The notes under the pieces were generated by a model. The model saw only the letters and a program-made list of their open reading frames with translations, ran no database searches and was not told the DNA's origin. Of a DNA stretch of 6,763 nucleotides, positions 5,869 to 6,763 are shown piece after piece; the stretch's first letter is position 1, and the number at the start of each line of letters is the position of its first letter. Position numbers and translations under genes: made by a program. The DNA is from Muribaculum sp. (GTDB lineage: Bacteria > Bacillota > Clostridia > Lachnospirales > Lachnospiraceae): NCBI GenBank assembly GCA_023663505.1, contig JAMPHH010000094.1:1-6763 (forward strand). The letters run 5' to 3'.

Positions 5869-6693
5869 ATGGAAAAAATAAAACTGCAGGGTGTTCCCGA
5901 GACGATGCTTCAGACGCTATACGCAAGAGCGGAATATTCCAAACAGAAAAATGCTGAATTTCACGATGGCAAAGCCGAGGAAATTGTTTCAAGAATGGAC
6001 TACGATTTTTCCGCGGCAGGAAAAGACTCGGCGATGTCTCAGGGCGTGATTGCCAGAACCATACTGCTCGACCGTATGGCAGGCGATTTTATCAGGGAAA
6101 ATCCGGAATGTACAGTTATCAATATTGCCTGCGGAATGGATACAAGGGCATACCGTCTGAATATAAGCGGGTCTGTACGCTGGTATAACATTGACCTTCC
6201 GGAGACCATAGAAGTCCGCCGTCGGTTCCTTGAGGAAAACGGTCATATTTCTATGATTGCGAAGTCCGCTATGGACGAAGGCTGGGCGGACATGATTGAA
6301 GAACCTCAGGGCAGGGTTCTTGTCATGATAGAAGGCTTGGTGATGTATCTGTCGGAACAGGATGTAAAAAAGATACTGTCAATTATCAGCAACCGTTTTC
6401 ATGCTGCGGACGTTATTGTGGAGATTATGAATCCGTGGGTCGTGAAAAACGTTAAGGAAAAATCCATTCACAGGACGTCGGCAAGGTTCAGCTGGGGAAT
6501 CAAATCCGGCAAAGAGCTTGAGAAAATTGCTCCGGAATACACGTGGGTTCGCGACGTCAGCCTTGTGGAAGGCATGAAAATCATTATGCCCGTGTACCGC
6601 CTGTTCGGGTGGATACCGGCGGTAAAAAATATCTCAAACAAATTGGCTGTGTTGAGAAAGAATGGAGATATGACAAAGGAGACAGCAGATTAG
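5869..6693 (+). CDS. Class I SAM-dependent O-methyltransferase, LCMT/PPM1 (COG3315) family
   Basis: The protein has 274 residues from ATG 5869. SAM-binding motif I reads VINIACGMDTRAYRL (about 83-97), where this family has a G-x-G-x-DTR loop; Ala87 stands where Gly is usual. The acidic motif after strand 2 is NIDLPE (107-112), with Asp109 expected to hold the SAM ribose. EGLVMYL (155-161) is the family's third hallmark. The N-terminal region has SAM-pocket-like features (YARAEYSKQ, about 18-26), and the length fits bacterial members. Relatives include leucine carboxyl methyltransferases and the TcmP-type enzymes annotated in polyketide pathways, which methylate carboxyl groups. The substrate here is unknown. 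The protein is cytosolic and has no membrane segment. It is the last gene of the block, and its stop is 9 bp before the right inverted-repeat arm. A link to a small molecule handled by the ABC pair is inference from position. Confidence 0.9.
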   Translation: MEKIKLQGVPETMLQTLYARAEYSKQKNAEFHDGKAEEIVSRMDYDFSAAGKDSAMSQGVIARTILLDRMAGDFIRENPECTVINIACGMDTRAYRLNISGSVRWYNIDLPETIEVRRRFLEENGHISMIAKSAMDEGWADMIEEPQGRVLVMIEGLVMYLSEQDVKKILSIISNRFHAADVIVEIMNPWVVKNVKEKSIHRTSARFSWGIKSGKELEKIAPEYTWVRDVSLVEGMKIIMPVYRLFGWIPAVKNISNKLAVLRKNGDMTKETAD

Positions 6694-6702
6694 GGATTGC
6701 TG

Positions 6703-6763
6703 TAGGCGATTGCGAAACGATATTTTCTGGAATCCGAATTGTGCAGATTGTATATTCATAAGC
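6703..6763 (-). repeat. Right arm of long inverted repeat flanking the gene block
   Basis: This is the reverse complement of 80-140 at 57 of 61 bases, with the outer 30 bases (6734-6763) identical. It starts 9 bp after the methyltransferase stop and runs to the very end of the window, so its true outer limit is not visible. The internal hairpin of the left arm is weakened here by two uncompensated changes. No T-rich tail marks it as a normal terminator for the operon. Confidence 0.9.

Overview
The window looks like chromosomal DNA of a low-to-moderate-GC Firmicute, most likely a Lachnospiraceae-type clostridium. The basis is strong AGGAG-type ribosome binding sites, one TTG start, tight same-strand gene packing, and the style of the paired ABC half-transporters and of the thiazoline-hydrolase-like protein. 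This placement is inference; no rRNA or marker gene is present.

Six genes lie on the + strand. (1) 175-675 is a small four-helix membrane protein of unknown function. (2) 698-2638 and (3) 2631-4364 are two ABC half-transporters, each an exporter-fold membrane domain fused to a complete ATPase. Their genes overlap by 8 bp, so they very probably form a heterodimer. (4) 4476-5246 is a six-helix membrane protein, possibly DUF6796-like. (5) 5243-5773 is a cytosolic protein of the L-2-amino-thiazoline-4-carboxylate hydrolase-like family, coupled to gene 4 by an ATGA overlap. It looks cut short at its C-terminus. (6) 5869-6693 is a SAM-dependent O-methyltransferase of the LCMT/PPM1 (COG3315) family. 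Gaps between genes are 22, -8, 111, -4 and 95 bp. No strong terminator was found, so one operon or two coupled blocks (1-3 and 4-6) are both possible.

The most unusual feature is a near-perfect inverted repeat that brackets exactly this gene block. Bases 80-140 match the reverse complement of 6703-6763 at 57 of 61 positions. The left copy ends 34 bp before the first start codon, and the right copy begins 9 bp after the last stop codon. Small hairpins lie beside and within the left copy. The repeat reaches the window's last base, so it may be longer than seen. The block could be a mobile or invertible cassette, or be flanked by two copies of a dispersed palindromic element; no transposase or recombinase is visible.

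The second oddity is an 18-bp in-frame tandem repeat that inserts about 43 residues of charged, low-complexity protein into the first ABC ATPase domain, between its adenine-contacting region and its Walker A motif.

Together the genes suggest a membrane transport module with accessory small-molecule enzymes (a hydrolase-like protein and a methyltransferase). The substrate and the transport direction cannot be read from the sequence.
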